Shown here: piece after piece, positions 15,576-24,949 of the stretch
Numbering within the stretch: position 1 is the first letter of the stretch
Layout of the letters: each line of letters starts with the position of its first letter
Source of the DNA: Methanomicrobiales archaeon
GTDB lineage: Archaea > Halobacteriota > Methanomicrobia > Methanomicrobiales > Methanospirillaceae
DNA length: 64,000 bases
NCBI GenBank assembly: GCA_022841205.1
Contig: JALHCK010000003.1
Location: 1 to 64,000 of the forward strand
Reading direction: 5' to 3'
Translations under genes and position numbers: made by a program
Notes under the pieces: model-generated
Told to the model about the DNA's origin: nothing
Seen by the model: the letters and a program-made list of their open reading frames with translations, nothing else
The model's database searches: none

Positions 15576-16516
15576 GCGGGGAGACGCTGCACGTCTTTTT
15601 CCTCGGCACCGCCGGGGCGCTCCCGACCCCGATGCGAAACCCGCCCTGCATCATGGTCCGCAGGGGATCCGATACGCTCCTGTTCGATTGCGGGGAGGGA
15701 GTCCAGCAGCAGATGATGCGGGCACGGACCGGGTTTACCATCGATGCCATCTTCATCACCCACTGGCACGCCGACCATTTCCTTGGCATCGCCGGGCTCG
15801 CCCAGACCCTCTCCTTTTCCGGGAGGACGGACCCCCTGCCGGTATACGGGCCGGCATGGGTCCATGAAGCGATATCGGCGATCCGTTCCCTCTCCCGGTA
15901 CAACCTCCGGTTCTCCCTCTCACCGGTCAGGATGTCACACGGATCCGAGGTCCGGTTCAGCGGGTACATGGTGAAGGCCTTTGCCACCGACCACGGGATG
16001 GACAGCATCGGCTACATCCTCGAAGAGGACAGCCGCCCCGGCCGGTTCAACCGGGAGGAGGCCATCCGGCTCGGGGTGCCGCCCGGACCGCTCTTCGGGA
16101 GGCTCCAGCGCGGGGAGACGGTCTGCATCACCCGCGACGGGGAAGAAGTCCACATCGCTCCCGGCGATGTCATGGGCCCTCCCCGGCCGGGGCGCTCGAT
16201 CGTCTATACCGGCGATACCCGCCCGGTATACCGCACCATCCTCGAGTTTTGTGAAAGCCCGGACCTCCTCATCCACGATGCCACCTATGATGACCAGGAG
16301 ACCTGGCGGGCACGGGAGGTCTTCCATGCCACTGCTGGAGAAGCAGGCGAGGTGGCCCGGGCACTGGGGGCCCGCATGCTCGCCCTCGTCCATATCAGCT
16401 CGCGGTATACTTCGACTGCCGGGCACCTGAAGGACGCATCCCGGGCATTTCCCGGGCCGGTGATTGCCCCTTCAGACCTCGATGTCATCGAGATCCCCTT
16501 CCGGGAAGACCAGTAA
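15572..16516 (+). CDS. rnz: Ribonuclease Z (tRNA 3' endonuclease)
   Basis: RNase Z trims the 3' trailer of tRNA precursors before CCA addition; both tRNAs in this window lack an encoded CCA, so they need it. The protein is a metallo-beta-lactamase of normal length (314 aa). It shows FLGTAGALPTPMRN, LLFDCGEG, THWHADHFLG (zinc ligands near residue 65), ATDHGMDSIGYILEE, VYTGDTRP and HISSRYTS. I prefer the GTG at 15572, which overlaps the stop of the upstream gene (GTGA), over the ATG at 15563. It is the last gene of a four-gene operon. Confidence 0.93.
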   Translation: MSGETLHVFFLGTAGALPTPMRNPPCIMVRRGSDTLLFDCGEGVQQQMMRARTGFTIDAIFITHWHADHFLGIAGLAQTLSFSGRTDPLPVYGPAWVHEAISAIRSLSRYNLRFSLSPVRMSHGSEVRFSGYMVKAFATDHGMDSIGYILEEDSRPGRFNREEAIRLGVPPGPLFGRLQRGETVCITRDGEEVHIAPGDVMGPPRPGRSIVYTGDTRPVYRTILEFCESPDLLIHDATYDDQETWRAREVFHATAGEAGEVARALGARMLALVHISSRYTSTAGHLKDASRAFPGPVIAPSDLDVIEIPFREDQ

Positions 16517-16610
16517 TCTCCCGGTGGATTTTTCCATACAATATTAAGCGGCGCCCGCGCACTGGTAAGTATACCCGAACAGAACGGATTGGAAAAATAC
16601 CGGTGAACGC

Positions 16611-18470
16611 ATGGATAATCCAGATGACGTAACAGTATACCGCATGGGGCCGGGCTGCGACCTTGGTGTTGTCGAGCAGGGCAAGGTCTACATAGGCCGC
16701 GTGCAGGGATTTGCCAACTTCGGCACCTTTGTCCAGTTAAACGACCAGGTGAAGGGGCTGGTCCATAAGAGCAATATCAGGACCCGGCACAAGGAACGCG
16801 AGACCATACTGGTCAGGGTCAAAAACATCAGGGATAACGGGAACATCGATCTCGAAGAGGTCATCTACCCGGTATACACCGTCGAAGTGGTGGAGCGGAA
16901 GTCCACGGCCGTCCGGCTCGCAGATCTCGGCACCAGGGTAGGCCGTACTGTCAGGATCGAGGGCGAGATCGCCCAGATCAAGCAGACAAGCGGGCCGACC
17001 ATCTTCACCATCGTGGACGAATCGGGAACCGAGAATGCGGCGGCTTTCATCGAAGCTGGTGTCCGCGCCTATCCCGAGGCAGAACCCGGGGATATCGTCC
17101 AGATCGTGGGCGAGGTGATGGTCCGGAACAACCAGCTCCAGATCGAAGTGGATTCGCTCTCCATCCTCACCGGCGGGGAGGAAGAGCAGGTCAGGGAGCG
17201 GATCGAGCAGGCACTCGATCAGCGCTCGGAGCCGCCCGACATACCCCTCCTTATCCGGAGCGAGGTGCTCGAAAAGCTCAGGCCCCGCATGAAGGAAGTC
17301 GCCAGGATCATCCGCAGGGCGGTCTTCACGGCCCAGCCGATCATCCTCCGCCACCATGCCGATGCCGACGGGATCTGCTCCGCCGTGGCAATAGAGCAGG
17401 CGGTGACCTCGCTCATCCGGGAATCCGGTGGCGACTTCGATTCCGACTATTTCCTATTCAAGCGTGCTCCTTCAAAGGCCCCGTTCTATGAGATTGAAGA
17501 TGTCACCCGTGATCTCGATTTCGCGCTGAAAGACCATGCCCGGTTCGGCCAGAAGCTTCCCCTCATTCTCCTGACCGACAACGGGTCCACCGAAGAGGAT
17601 CTCCCTTCGCTCAGGGTCGCGCAGATCTACGATATCCCCATCGTGGTCGTCGACCACCACCACCCCGACGAGATCGTCGACCAGTACCTTGCCGGGCACG
17701 TGAACCCCTACCATGCCGGCGGCGATTTCGGGATCACCGCCGGGATGCTTGGGACCGAAGTTGCGCGGCTCATCAATCCCTCGGTTGAAGAGTCAATAAA
17801 ACACATCCCGGCCATTGCCGGGGCGGGTGACCGGAGCGAGGCGCCCGAGCGCAGGCTCTACCATGACCTGGTGCGGGACCGGTATTCCGACCAGGACTGC
17901 AAGGATATTGCCCTTGCCCTCGATTACGAGCAGTTCTGGCTGAGGTTCAATGATGGCCGCGAGGTAATAAAGGACATACTGGACCTGACCGGCACCCACG
18001 AGCGGCACCGGAAGCTGGTGGCCCTGCTTGTTGAGGGTGCAAATGCGGCGATCGACGAACAGATGAAAGCATCGATGTCCCACGTCCGACACCAGACGCT
18101 TGCCAACGGGGCAGAGCTCTTCCTCCTCGACGTGGAGATCCATGCGCACAAGTTCACCTTCCCCCCTCCGGGCAAGACATCGGGCGAAGTGCATGACCGC
18201 CTCTGCCAGAAACATGCCGGATCTCCGGTCGTCACCATCGGTTTTGGCCCCGATTTTGCAGTGCTCCGGTCCAAGGGTGTGATGATGAACATCCCAAAGA
18301 TGGTCCGCGAGCTCCGCGATGAGATCCCCGGTGGCGGGATCAGCGGTGGGGGTCACCTGGTGGTCGGGAGCATCAAGTTCGTGGAAGGCATGCGCGACGA
18401 GGTACTGCAGGGCCTCATCGGGAAGATCTCACGGGTACAGGCCGGGACCTCCAGGGCAGGGGCGCTCTAA
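16611..18470 (+). CDS. RecJ-like DHH phosphoesterase with S1 and OB domains
   Basis: This 619-residue protein has an S1 RNA-binding domain (residues 18-90, YIGRVQGFANFGTFVQL), an OB-fold domain of the tRNA-anticodon type (100-190), and a DHH/DHHA1 phosphoesterase body. Motifs are RHHADADGICSA, LTDNGS, VVDHHHPDE and the C-terminal GGGISGGGHLVVGS that closes the active site. Archaeal proteins of this build include RecJ-like nucleases tied to the replisome (GAN with GINS) and RNA exonucleases. The S1 domain favours an RNA or mixed substrate here. The family relationship is clear, the exact substrate inferred. It is transcribed alone. Confidence 0.88.
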   Translation: MDNPDDVTVYRMGPGCDLGVVEQGKVYIGRVQGFANFGTFVQLNDQVKGLVHKSNIRTRHKERETILVRVKNIRDNGNIDLEEVIYPVYTVEVVERKSTAVRLADLGTRVGRTVRIEGEIAQIKQTSGPTIFTIVDESGTENAAAFIEAGVRAYPEAEPGDIVQIVGEVMVRNNQLQIEVDSLSILTGGEEEQVRERIEQALDQRSEPPDIPLLIRSEVLEKLRPRMKEVARIIRRAVFTAQPIILRHHADADGICSAVAIEQAVTSLIRESGGDFDSDYFLFKRAPSKAPFYEIEDVTRDLDFALKDHARFGQKLPLILLTDNGSTEEDLPSLRVAQIYDIPIVVVDHHHPDEIVDQYLAGHVNPYHAGGDFGITAGMLGTEVARLINPSVEESIKHIPAIAGAGDRSEAPERRLYHDLVRDRYSDQDCKDIALALDYEQFWLRFNDGREVIKDILDLTGTHERHRKLVALLVEGANAAIDEQMKASMSHVRHQTLANGAELFLLDVEIHAHKFTFPPPGKTSGEVHDRLCQKHAGSPVVTIGFGPDFAVLRSKGVMMNIPKMVRELRDEIPGGGISGGGHLVVGSIKFVEGMRDEVLQGLIGKISRVQAGTSRAGAL

Positions 18471-18639
18471 CCTCCCGGTTAATCATTATAACCTTTTGGT
18501 AAGTGCGAAGAAATTCGCAGTTAAATGGTTCGGTTCCGGAAAAGAACTTATTTATATGCCTTCTTCCAGGAAAGCCAGAAAGATAGGTATTTATACATAA
18601 GGGTGACAATTACATCTCAAACTGCTGAGGCGATACAAT

Positions 18640-18888
18640 ATGTCATCGGGAAACATTCGGGACCGGTACAATGAAACCCAGCACAGAATCGTCACCTACC
18701 TGCTGGGAGGGCTGTCGAAAGGCAAGCACTATTTCAAATCCAAGTACATTGCAAAGGAGCTTGGGCTTTCAGCAAAGGAGGTAGGGACCAACATGGCCAT
18801 CCTTTCTGAAATCTGTCAGGAACTGGCGATCATCAAGTGGAGCTACTCGAACAGCACGACCTGGATGGTGACACCCCGGGCGGTGTGA
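18640..18888 (+). CDS. Small archaeal winged-helix protein (DUF7123-like)
   Basis: This 82-residue protein contains QHRIVTYLLGGLSKGKHYFKSKYIAKELGLSAKEVGTNM, a compact winged helix, and ends with a strand pair (IIKWSYSNSTTWMVTP). It matches a small group of archaeal proteins annotated as DUF7123, thought to be DNA-binding regulators. TATA-like ATTTATATG and ATTTATACAT lie around 18549-18599. It is followed after 24 bases by another small gene on the same strand and the two may be cotranscribed. The targets are unknown. Confidence 0.75.
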   Translation: MSSGNIRDRYNETQHRIVTYLLGGLSKGKHYFKSKYIAKELGLSAKEVGTNMAILSEICQELAIIKWSYSNSTTWMVTPRAV

Positions 18889-18912
18889 ACTTTTATAAAA
18901 ACCACGTTTTTC

Positions 18913-19101
18913 ATGGCAAAGATTGCAGAGTTCGAATCGGCCATCGAGTTCGTGGCCATCATCAATGAGCACAAGGACTGCCTGATGTCCCAGGACAATA
19001 CCCAGGATGACCCGTCTGTCCTGTGGTTCAACATCGACGTCCCCAAGGGCCATGGCCTGAAGGCCGGCGACCGGATACGGGTTACGATCGAGAAGGCGTG
19101 A
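18913..19101 (+). CDS. Small protein of unknown function (62 aa)
   Basis: The sequence begins MAKIAEFESAIEFVAIINEHKDCLM and ends in a beta-rich block with a loop of the DVPKGHGLKAGDRIRVTIEKA type. That tail resembles the closing strands of small beta-barrel or SpoVT/AbrB-like proteins, but I cannot assign a family. It starts 24 bases after the winged-helix gene at 18640 and ends 79 bases before tRNA-Pro. It is probably real because codon use and composition match its neighbours. Confidence 0.6.
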   Translation: MAKIAEFESAIEFVAIINEHKDCLMSQDNTQDDPSVLWFNIDVPKGHGLKAGDRIRVTIEKA

Positions 19102-19180
19102 CCTATCTTTGGGGTTACGCTATTCTCCGTGGAGCAGGACGGGAAATTAGATATGCGATCCTAGCCCAGTGTATAAGAGC

Positions 19181-19254
19181 GGGGCCATAGGGTAGCCTGG
19201 CCATCCTAGGAGACTGGGGGTCTTCTGACCTGCGTTCAAATCGCGGTGGCCCCA
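19181..19254 (+). tRNA. tRNA-Pro (anticodon GGG)
   Basis: Acceptor arms GGGGCCA (19181-19187) and TGGCCCC (19247-19253) pair fully, with A at 19254 as discriminator. The anticodon stem GGAGA/TCTTC closes the seven-base loop CTGGGGG, giving anticodon GGG. The T arm is CTGCG-TTCAAAT-CGCGG. No intron and no encoded CCA. ProS is at 37919 in the same window but not linked. Confidence 0.9.
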
Positions 19255-19300
19255 TTCCAGAACCTTTTCAGGTGCCGGGGTTTTTTATCAGGTGCAGCCG

Positions 19301-20164
19301 ATGAAGTTCGATGACCGTTGTTTTGACTGTCTCCTCTCCCGGGTCAGCCTCGAGTGCCGTCTCTGCGGTGCCGGTGAGGAGAAGACACGGGAGGTACGGG
19401 AGAGTTGTGCGGCCCTGCTCGAAGAGCTCCGGCATGAGCCGCTCCCTAACCCACAGATCGCGAGTGCAATGCACCGCCAGGCCTACCGGATGCTAAGATC
19501 ATCGGATCCCTTCGCCGCTCTGAAGGAGGAGAGCATGCGGGAAGCGATTTCGGTCTGCCGCAAAGTCCGGGGGACGCTCTCGGGCTTCCGGGACTTCGTG
19601 CTGGCCTCCATCATCGGCAATACTTACGACTATGGGGTAAAGGGACATACCGTGACCGGGGATTTTCTCTCCTATTTCAGGAAGGAATTTGCGACCGGTC
19701 TTGCCATCGATCATACCGGCCGGATCCACGAACTGCTCTCCCGGGTGGTTTACTTCACCGACAACTGCGGAGAGATCGTCTTTGACCGCCTGCTCCTCGA
19801 AGAACTGCACCGGCTCGGATCCTCGGTTACTCTCGCCGTCCGGGACGCGCCCATCCTGAACGACGCAACTCTTTCCGAGGCACAGGCGCTCCGACTCGAC
19901 CGGTTTGTCCGGACCATCACCACCACGGGGTGCGGCTGCGAACTGGGGGTGCGGCCCGACTGCATGCCGGAAGAACTGGCCGACGCGGTCGATTCCTGCA
20001 CCCTGATCATCGCCAAGGGCATGGCCAACTACGAGTCCCTTTCGGAATACTCCGGACTCCCGCCGGTAGCCTTCCTGATGGCGGTCAAGTGCGAGCCGAT
20101 TGCCGAAGCGATCGGAGTCCCGCGGGGATCAAAGGTCGCCCTGCTCAGGGCCGGCGATCGGTAA
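19301..20164 (+). CDS. DUF89/ARMT1-like damage-control phosphatase
   Basis: This 287-residue protein belongs to the DUF89 family of metal-dependent phosphatases, proposed to remove harmful side products such as damaged sugar or cofactor phosphates. Recognisable parts are the N-terminal CFDCLLSR with paired cysteines, YFTDNCGEIVFDRLLLEEL (the Asn-Glu-Asp metal region), VRDAPILNDAT, the ELADAVDSCTLIIAKGMANYE block and LMAVKCEPIA. The archaeal subgroup with the Cys-rich N terminus is the short form. I use the ATG at 19301 rather than the GTG three codons earlier. It follows tRNA-Pro by 46 bases. Confidence 0.88.
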   Translation: MKFDDRCFDCLLSRVSLECRLCGAGEEKTREVRESCAALLEELRHEPLPNPQIASAMHRQAYRMLRSSDPFAALKEESMREAISVCRKVRGTLSGFRDFVLASIIGNTYDYGVKGHTVTGDFLSYFRKEFATGLAIDHTGRIHELLSRVVYFTDNCGEIVFDRLLLEELHRLGSSVTLAVRDAPILNDATLSEAQALRLDRFVRTITTTGCGCELGVRPDCMPEELADAVDSCTLIIAKGMANYESLSEYSGLPPVAFLMAVKCEPIAEAIGVPRGSKVALLRAGDR

Positions 20165-20199
20165 GGCAGGACTTTTTTTCCGACGGGCTTTTGGATGCC

Positions 20200-20796
20200 T
20201 CAGTGGGATCGGATCAGGGGCGGCCCGGTCATGATGACCTCCACCAGCAGGTCCCTGAAGAGGGCAGGGAATACCACCAGGCCGGTGAGGATGGCCATGA
20301 TGACCGCTGCAGCAGCCCAAAACCGGGACATGTTCTGGAGCTCCCCGATCCCGATGATCCCCACGACTACCGTCCAGAGAAGGCCGATCAGCGGCCCGAT
20401 ATAGGGAACCCACCCGACGAGCATCAGGGCCGTCAGGCTGTAGAGCACCGACCGGACAGTCCGGGACAGTCCCTTTTTGCCTCCGATCAGCCAGACCCAG
20501 AAGTGGAGGAGAAGCGCGTAGATGAGGGCGAAGAGCCAGGAAAATGCCAGGACCGCGAGGAACTTCGGGACGAGCAGCTCGATCCGGCCAAACCCTGACC
20601 GGAACCCGAACAGGGCGAGGAACGGGTGGTTGAATACCCCCCTGGTGGCCATGATCGTTGAGAGGACCGCATAGATGACGGTGATTATCAAAAAATACAG
20701 GAGGGTGTACCTGGTACCCTCATCTGCAACCTTCCAGAAGGACTCTGAAGGATCAAAGAGGAATCCCCGGATCTTTTCAGGGATCGTGAACGGCAT
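20200..20796 (-). CDS. Yip1 family membrane protein (paralogue)
   Basis: This 198-residue protein has about five transmembrane segments. Landmarks match the other Yip1-family gene at 5504: FDPSESFWKVADEG at the start, a LLLHFWVWLIGGKKGLSRTV turn and the LMLVGWVPYIGPLIG segment. The sequences have diverged well beyond recent duplication. It faces the NfeD-SPFH operon across a 118-base divergent promoter region. That context of membrane-organising proteins fits a role in membrane structure, but there is no direct evidence of function. Confidence 0.8.
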   Translation of the reverse strand: MPFTIPEKIRGFLFDPSESFWKVADEGTRYTLLYFLIITVIYAVLSTIMATRGVFNHPFLALFGFRSGFGRIELLVPKFLAVLAFSWLFALIYALLLHFWVWLIGGKKGLSRTVRSVLYSLTALMLVGWVPYIGPLIGLLWTVVVGIIGIGELQNMSRFWAAAAVIMAILTGLVVFPALFRDLLVEVIMTGPPLIRSH

Positions 20797-20914
20797 TCCA
20801 TCACACGTTGCACCGTGTCGTCATATATAGGTAGCGAACCGGCAGGTGTACCGGTCCGGCAACCAGACCCGCCAGGCCGGCTATTTTTTCTTCCCGCAAG
20901 GCATACCATGTCAT

Positions 20915-21379
20915 ATGGCCGAGCAGTTCAGCCTGACCATCGGCTGGATCATGATCATCATCGGGACCGCGTTCATGGTCATCGAGACCACCAGCCCGGG
21001 GTTCTTCATCGCCGTTCCCGGAACGGTTCTCATCATCCTCGGTGTGCTGTTTGTCCTTGGCGTGGACGTCTTCTCCTCGCCTGCCGGAATCGTCCTTGGG
21101 GTGCTCATCGCGCTCGCCGCATCTCTTGGGACCATCTGGATTTACCGCAGGATCAACCCGGACGAGGCCTTCCCCGTCACCATCAGCAGGGATTCACTCC
21201 TTGGCCGGGAGGGGATCGTGACCCGGAAAGTCATTCCCGATTCTATTGAAGGCAAGGTCCAGGTCGCCGGACAGGAGTGGAGTGCCCGGAGCGAAACCGG
21301 CGAGATTGCCGCAGGAGTCCGGGTAAAGGTGGTCAAGTCCGAGGGAGTGCATATCGTAGTCGAGGAAGTGAGAGCATGA
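20915..21379 (+). CDS. NfeD family membrane protein
   Basis: This 154-residue protein is a short NfeD (without the protease domain). It has an N-terminal strand, three to four closely packed transmembrane segments (LTIGWIMIIIGTAFMVIET and following hydrophobic stretches) and a C-terminal OB-fold beta barrel (GREGIVTRKVIP...GKVQVAGQEWSARSETGEIAAGVRVKVV). NfeD proteins work with SPFH/stomatin partners in ordered membrane patches, and the SPFH gene follows after 70 bases. I took the ATG at 20915; the frame stays open further upstream but without sensible sequence. Confidence 0.88.
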   Translation: MAEQFSLTIGWIMIIIGTAFMVIETTSPGFFIAVPGTVLIILGVLFVLGVDVFSSPAGIVLGVLIALAASLGTIWIYRRINPDEAFPVTISRDSLLGREGIVTRKVIPDSIEGKVQVAGQEWSARSETGEIAAGVRVKVVKSEGVHIVVEEVRA

Positions 21380-21449
21380 AGAGAGAGAAAGCACCCTGCC
21401 GTGGATGCATGGCACGGTCCGGGGAGTCCTTCCCCGGAGGGGAACGGGC

Positions 21450-22553
21450 ATGAATGCCTTAGAAACGCTGGTCACCATCTTTTTGATCATCGCCATCGTG
21501 ATCATCTTTGCCCGGGGAGTGGTGATCATCCAGCCCTATGAGCAGGGCCTCCAGATCCGGCTTGGCCGATACATCGGACGGATGAACCCGGGGTTCCGCT
21601 GGATCGTCCCCCTCATCACCAACGTTGTGAAGCTCGATCTCCGGACGCAGGTGATGGATGTCCCCTCCCAGGAGGTCATCACCAAGGACAACTCCCCGAC
21701 CAACGTGGATGCCATCGTGTACATCCGGGTCACCGACCCGGAGAAAGCGTTCTTCGAGGTCACCAACTACCGGATGGCCACCGTGGCCCTTGCCCAGACA
21801 AGCCTGCGTGGCATCATCGGGGACATGGAGCTCGATGAAGTCCTCTACAACCGGGACATCATCAACACCAAGCTCCGGGACATCCTCGACCGGGAGACCG
21901 ATGCCTGGGGCGTGAAAGTCGAGAGGGTGGAGATCAAGGAAGTCGACCCTGTGGGAGCAGTCAAGCAGGCCATGACCGAGCAGACCGCGGCAGAACGGGC
22001 CAGGAGGGCAGCGATCCTCCGGGCAGACGGTGAGAAGCGGTCGGCAATCCTCAAGGCGGAAGGGACGAAGCGGGGCATGATCCTCGAGGCCGAAGGTGAC
22101 CGCCAGAGCAAGGTGCTCCGGGCTGAAGGGGAGCGGATCTCCCGTATCCTCCAGGCGCAGGGGAATGCGCAGGCCCTCCGGATCCTCTCGGTCGGTTCAC
22201 GCCCGCTGGACAGGAAAGCCATCACCGTCCTCTCCCTTGATACGCTCAAGGAGATGTCATCGGGCCAGGCCACGAAGATCATCTTCCCATTCGAGATCTC
22301 CGGCCTGATAAAGCAGGCGGCAAAGTTCATCGGGGCCGAAGAAGAAGCGCCGGCCGAACGGCCTGAAGGAGTACTTCCTCCCGAAGAAATCCTCGGGACC
22401 GTCCCGACCTACGAAGAGGTACGGACTATTCTCAGGGAGATGGACACAAAGATTGCCACCGAGGTCTCGGTCGACGAACTGAAGGATATCGGCAAGGCAA
22501 AGCGGCGGACCGCCGAAGAATTCACCGATGAGATCGAGGAGGGCGGGGGATAA
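21450..22553 (+). CDS. SPFH/stomatin-like (slipin) membrane protein
   Basis: This 367-residue protein has an N-terminal hydrophobic anchor (residues 5-28), then the SPFH domain (IIQPYEQGLQIRLGRYIGRMNPGFRW to about residue 175), a long charged coiled coil rich in repeated RAEGE/KAEG units (180-240) and a C-terminal tail. Such proteins form large membrane-bound cages that sequester proteases or other membrane proteins. The gene follows nfeD, the universal partner, and a site-2 protease gene lies downstream on the opposite strand. I chose the ATG at 21450, just before the membrane anchor. Confidence 0.9.
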   Translation: MNALETLVTIFLIIAIVIIFARGVVIIQPYEQGLQIRLGRYIGRMNPGFRWIVPLITNVVKLDLRTQVMDVPSQEVITKDNSPTNVDAIVYIRVTDPEKAFFEVTNYRMATVALAQTSLRGIIGDMELDEVLYNRDIINTKLRDILDRETDAWGVKVERVEIKEVDPVGAVKQAMTEQTAAERARRAAILRADGEKRSAILKAEGTKRGMILEAEGDRQSKVLRAEGERISRILQAQGNAQALRILSVGSRPLDRKAITVLSLDTLKEMSSGQATKIIFPFEISGLIKQAAKFIGAEEEAPAERPEGVLPPEEILGTVPTYEEVRTILREMDTKIATEVSVDELKDIGKAKRRTAEEFTDEIEEGGG

Positions 22554-22609
22554 CCAGCCATTCTATCCGGCATTCTCATTTTTATGCCCGGGTATCAAGA
22601 GAACATGTA

Positions 22610-22617
22610 TTTTTTTT
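22610..22617 (+). terminator. T-run terminator after the SPFH gene
   Basis: A run of eight T residues lies 57 bases downstream of the SPFH stop codon. The 299-base interval up to the convergent site-2 protease stop at 22853 contains no other convincing feature. Confidence 0.45.
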
Positions 22618-22852
22618 AAAACTGCTTTCCGGATAAGCCTGCACATTCCCGGATGAAACGCCAATAATATCTTCTTACCCCACGCCCCGATGCGGTTTTC
22701 ATGTTAATCCGGTTCGGTAAACCGGCATATTCTCTTCCGGTCATATACCTTCCCGGTTAAAACCGCCGGTGCCCCGGCATCCCACTGTGCCTGGCATTTC
22801 CTGGGCAAGTCACGCGATCTTTTTCCTGGCTCACCAGTCTGCCCGGCCGCCA

Positions 22853-24154
22853 CTACACGCCTATGATCGAAAACAAGTAGGGGAGCATGATCAGGGAGAG
22901 CAGGATGACCACCATCAGCGTGGAGACAGCAGAGGTCACTGCCGGGGCGAACCGCAGCCACCCCCGGCGCTCGAAGGCCCGCTCGACTCCTTCCTTCAGG
23001 ATGTAGCCGCCATCAAGGGGGACCATGGGGATGGCATTGAAGATCCCCACGCTGATATTGATCCAGCCGCACCAGAAGAGGAAGTGGATGATCCCCCAGA
23101 ACCCGGCAAAGGGCGCGATATAGAACTGCTGGGCAGAGGTCTCGAGGGCCAGGATGCGGAGCGGGTTTCCAAACCCGGTGAAGTCGAAGGGCACGGTCAG
23201 GAACCGGAGGAAACCCAATGGAGAGATGCTTTCGCTGATGGCGCGAAGGATCAGCTCCCCATCGTAGTACGAGATGCCCATGAACCCCGATTCACGGGCC
23301 GGCATCCCTTCAGGCCATGCCGTCAGGGTCAGGTTGTGGTTGCTCTGGACCCCCTCGTGGAGCACGGTGAGAGTGACGGTATCCCCAGGGCGGGTGGCGT
23401 TCAGGAGGTCTGATACCTCTCCCGGGGTCCGGACTGTCGTGCCGCTCACCTCCTGGATGATGGAGTAGGCGGGAACTCCTGCCTGGTCTGCAGAATAATT
23501 CTGGTAGACGCCACCGATAACCGGCCCGGCAACCGGCACGACCAGTCCCATGAGAAGGACCATCACCACAAAGCAGATCACCCCCATCACGATGTTGTTG
23601 GTGATCCCTGCCCCGAACATCCGGATCTTGCGCATCCCCCGGGTCTGGTTGAGGTCATCTTCGTCCGGCTCGACAAAGAAACCGATCGGCACGACCAGGA
23701 GGAGGGCACCAACGCTCCTGACCGCGATGTTCTCCACCCGGGAGAGGGCCCCATGGCCGAATTCATGGATGGCGATGGTGATCACGAATGCCAGCCACAC
23801 GGCAATGGTCGAGGGGATATACTCGTTGACCCCCGGGATAAGGAAGATGTTCTGGGGGGCGTATATGCCGGTCGGAGGCGGGCGGACGGCGAAGGTATAT
23901 TCGAGGGAGAAGAAGAGGAGCACGGTCATGCCGATGGAGATGACGACCACCATCACCACCCCGAAGGTCGCATAGAGGCGGAGGAAAGTCGAGAACCGCT
24001 GGAACCTGTCGAAGAAGCCGACCTTCATGGTCTTTATGGCCATGATGGGGCCGTAGAACACGATGTGGTCGGAGAAAAGGCCGGTCAGCCTGATAACTGT
24101 CGCACTGACAGCATATATTGCGACGAGGAGCAGCAGTACCGGGAGCCAGTCCAT
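22853..24154 (-). CDS. Site-2 protease family (M50) intramembrane metalloprotease
   Basis: This 433-residue polytopic membrane protease cuts transmembrane substrates. Zinc ligands are in HEFGHG (residues 130-135) and the third ligand in MVPLDGGY near residue 385. A PDZ-like domain lies between them (GVPAYSIIQEVSGTTVRTPGEVSDLL). There are about seven hydrophobic segments. Bacterial relatives release anti-sigma factors or clear signal peptides; archaeal substrates are mostly unknown. It lies 92 bases downstream of rnhB and converges on the SPFH gene. Its nearness to NfeD/SPFH fits a membrane quality-control neighbourhood. Confidence 0.9.
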   Translation of the reverse strand: MDWLPVLLLLVAIYAVSATVIRLTGLFSDHIVFYGPIMAIKTMKVGFFDRFQRFSTFLRLYATFGVVMVVVISIGMTVLLFFSLEYTFAVRPPPTGIYAPQNIFLIPGVNEYIPSTIAVWLAFVITIAIHEFGHGALSRVENIAVRSVGALLLVVPIGFFVEPDEDDLNQTRGMRKIRMFGAGITNNIVMGVICFVVMVLLMGLVVPVAGPVIGGVYQNYSADQAGVPAYSIIQEVSGTTVRTPGEVSDLLNATRPGDTVTLTVLHEGVQSNHNLTLTAWPEGMPARESGFMGISYYDGELILRAISESISPLGFLRFLTVPFDFTGFGNPLRILALETSAQQFYIAPFAGFWGIIHFLFWCGWINISVGIFNAIPMVPLDGGYILKEGVERAFERRGWLRFAPAVTSAVSTLMVVILLSLIMLPYLFSIIGV

Positions 24155-24246
24155 TCTTCAGATATGGGGGAGGATGGCAGATAACGGTTTGGACAAAGGA
24201 AAAACGACCGTTTCCGCAGATCCTCCGGGAGATGTGGCGCCCGGCT

Positions 24247-24894
24247 CTACAGGACAAAATACCGCGAGAGGTCGGACTGTTCAGCACGGCAGACCAGGGC
24301 CCGCGTGGTCTCCCACGATGCCCGGGCACAGGAAGGCGGCTTTCCGAAATCCCGGATGTACTGCCCGAGGAAGGCGATGGTCCTTTCATCGGAAGGGTAC
24401 CCGCTGCCGATCTCGCCGAACGATGCTGCAAGATCGCTGACAATCCGGTCCCGTGCGGCCTTGGCAACGATGCTTGCCGCCGAGACGATGGGCCGGTTCT
24501 CATCGGCATGGTGCTCGGCCGTGACCTTGCAGGGGAAGTCGAGGCAGGCGGCAACGGTCCGGCCGTAACGGGAAGCGATGACGTCACAGGCATCAACGTA
24601 GGCCCGGTGCGGCCGGAGTTCTGCGATCACCCGGGCATGGGCCCGGGCCATGATGAGGTTCATGCTGCCGCACCGGCGCAGGATGTCGATATCGCCGGCG
24701 TCGATTACCAGGACCGATGAAGGGAGGCTGGCGGTGATGAGGCCTGAGAGACGGGTCCGTTCTGCCGGGCGGAGCACCTTTGAGTCCTTCACCGGGATAC
24801 CATCGAGGTCACCGGGGGTGTGGCAGGCGACGGCGGCGACTACCAGGGGGCCGAGCACGGCGCCCTTCCCTGCTTCGTCAACACCGCAGAACAT
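24247..24894 (-). CDS. rnhB: Ribonuclease HII
   Basis: RNase HII removes ribonucleotides from DNA and RNA primers during replication. The 215-residue protein starts MFCGVDEAGKGAVLGPLVVAA, which carries two active-site acids, followed by KDSKVL, YVDACD (third Asp) and AEHHADENRPIVSAASIVAKAARD. I chose the ATG at 24894 because the D-E-A-G motif is always within ten residues of the N terminus; the ORF opens 23 codons earlier. It is divergent from the TrkA gene with 55 bases between the starts, so a shared regulatory region is likely. Confidence 0.94.
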   Translation of the reverse strand: MFCGVDEAGKGAVLGPLVVAAVACHTPGDLDGIPVKDSKVLRPAERTRLSGLITASLPSSVLVIDAGDIDILRRCGSMNLIMARAHARVIAELRPHRAYVDACDVIASRYGRTVAACLDFPCKVTAEHHADENRPIVSAASIVAKAARDRIVSDLAASFGEIGSGYPSDERTIAFLGQYIRDFGKPPSCARASWETTRALVCRAEQSDLSRYFVL

Positions 24895-24949
24895 CGCATC
24901 AGAGGTACGATGCACAAAATATTTCAATGCCAATGATTGACGGAGAACT

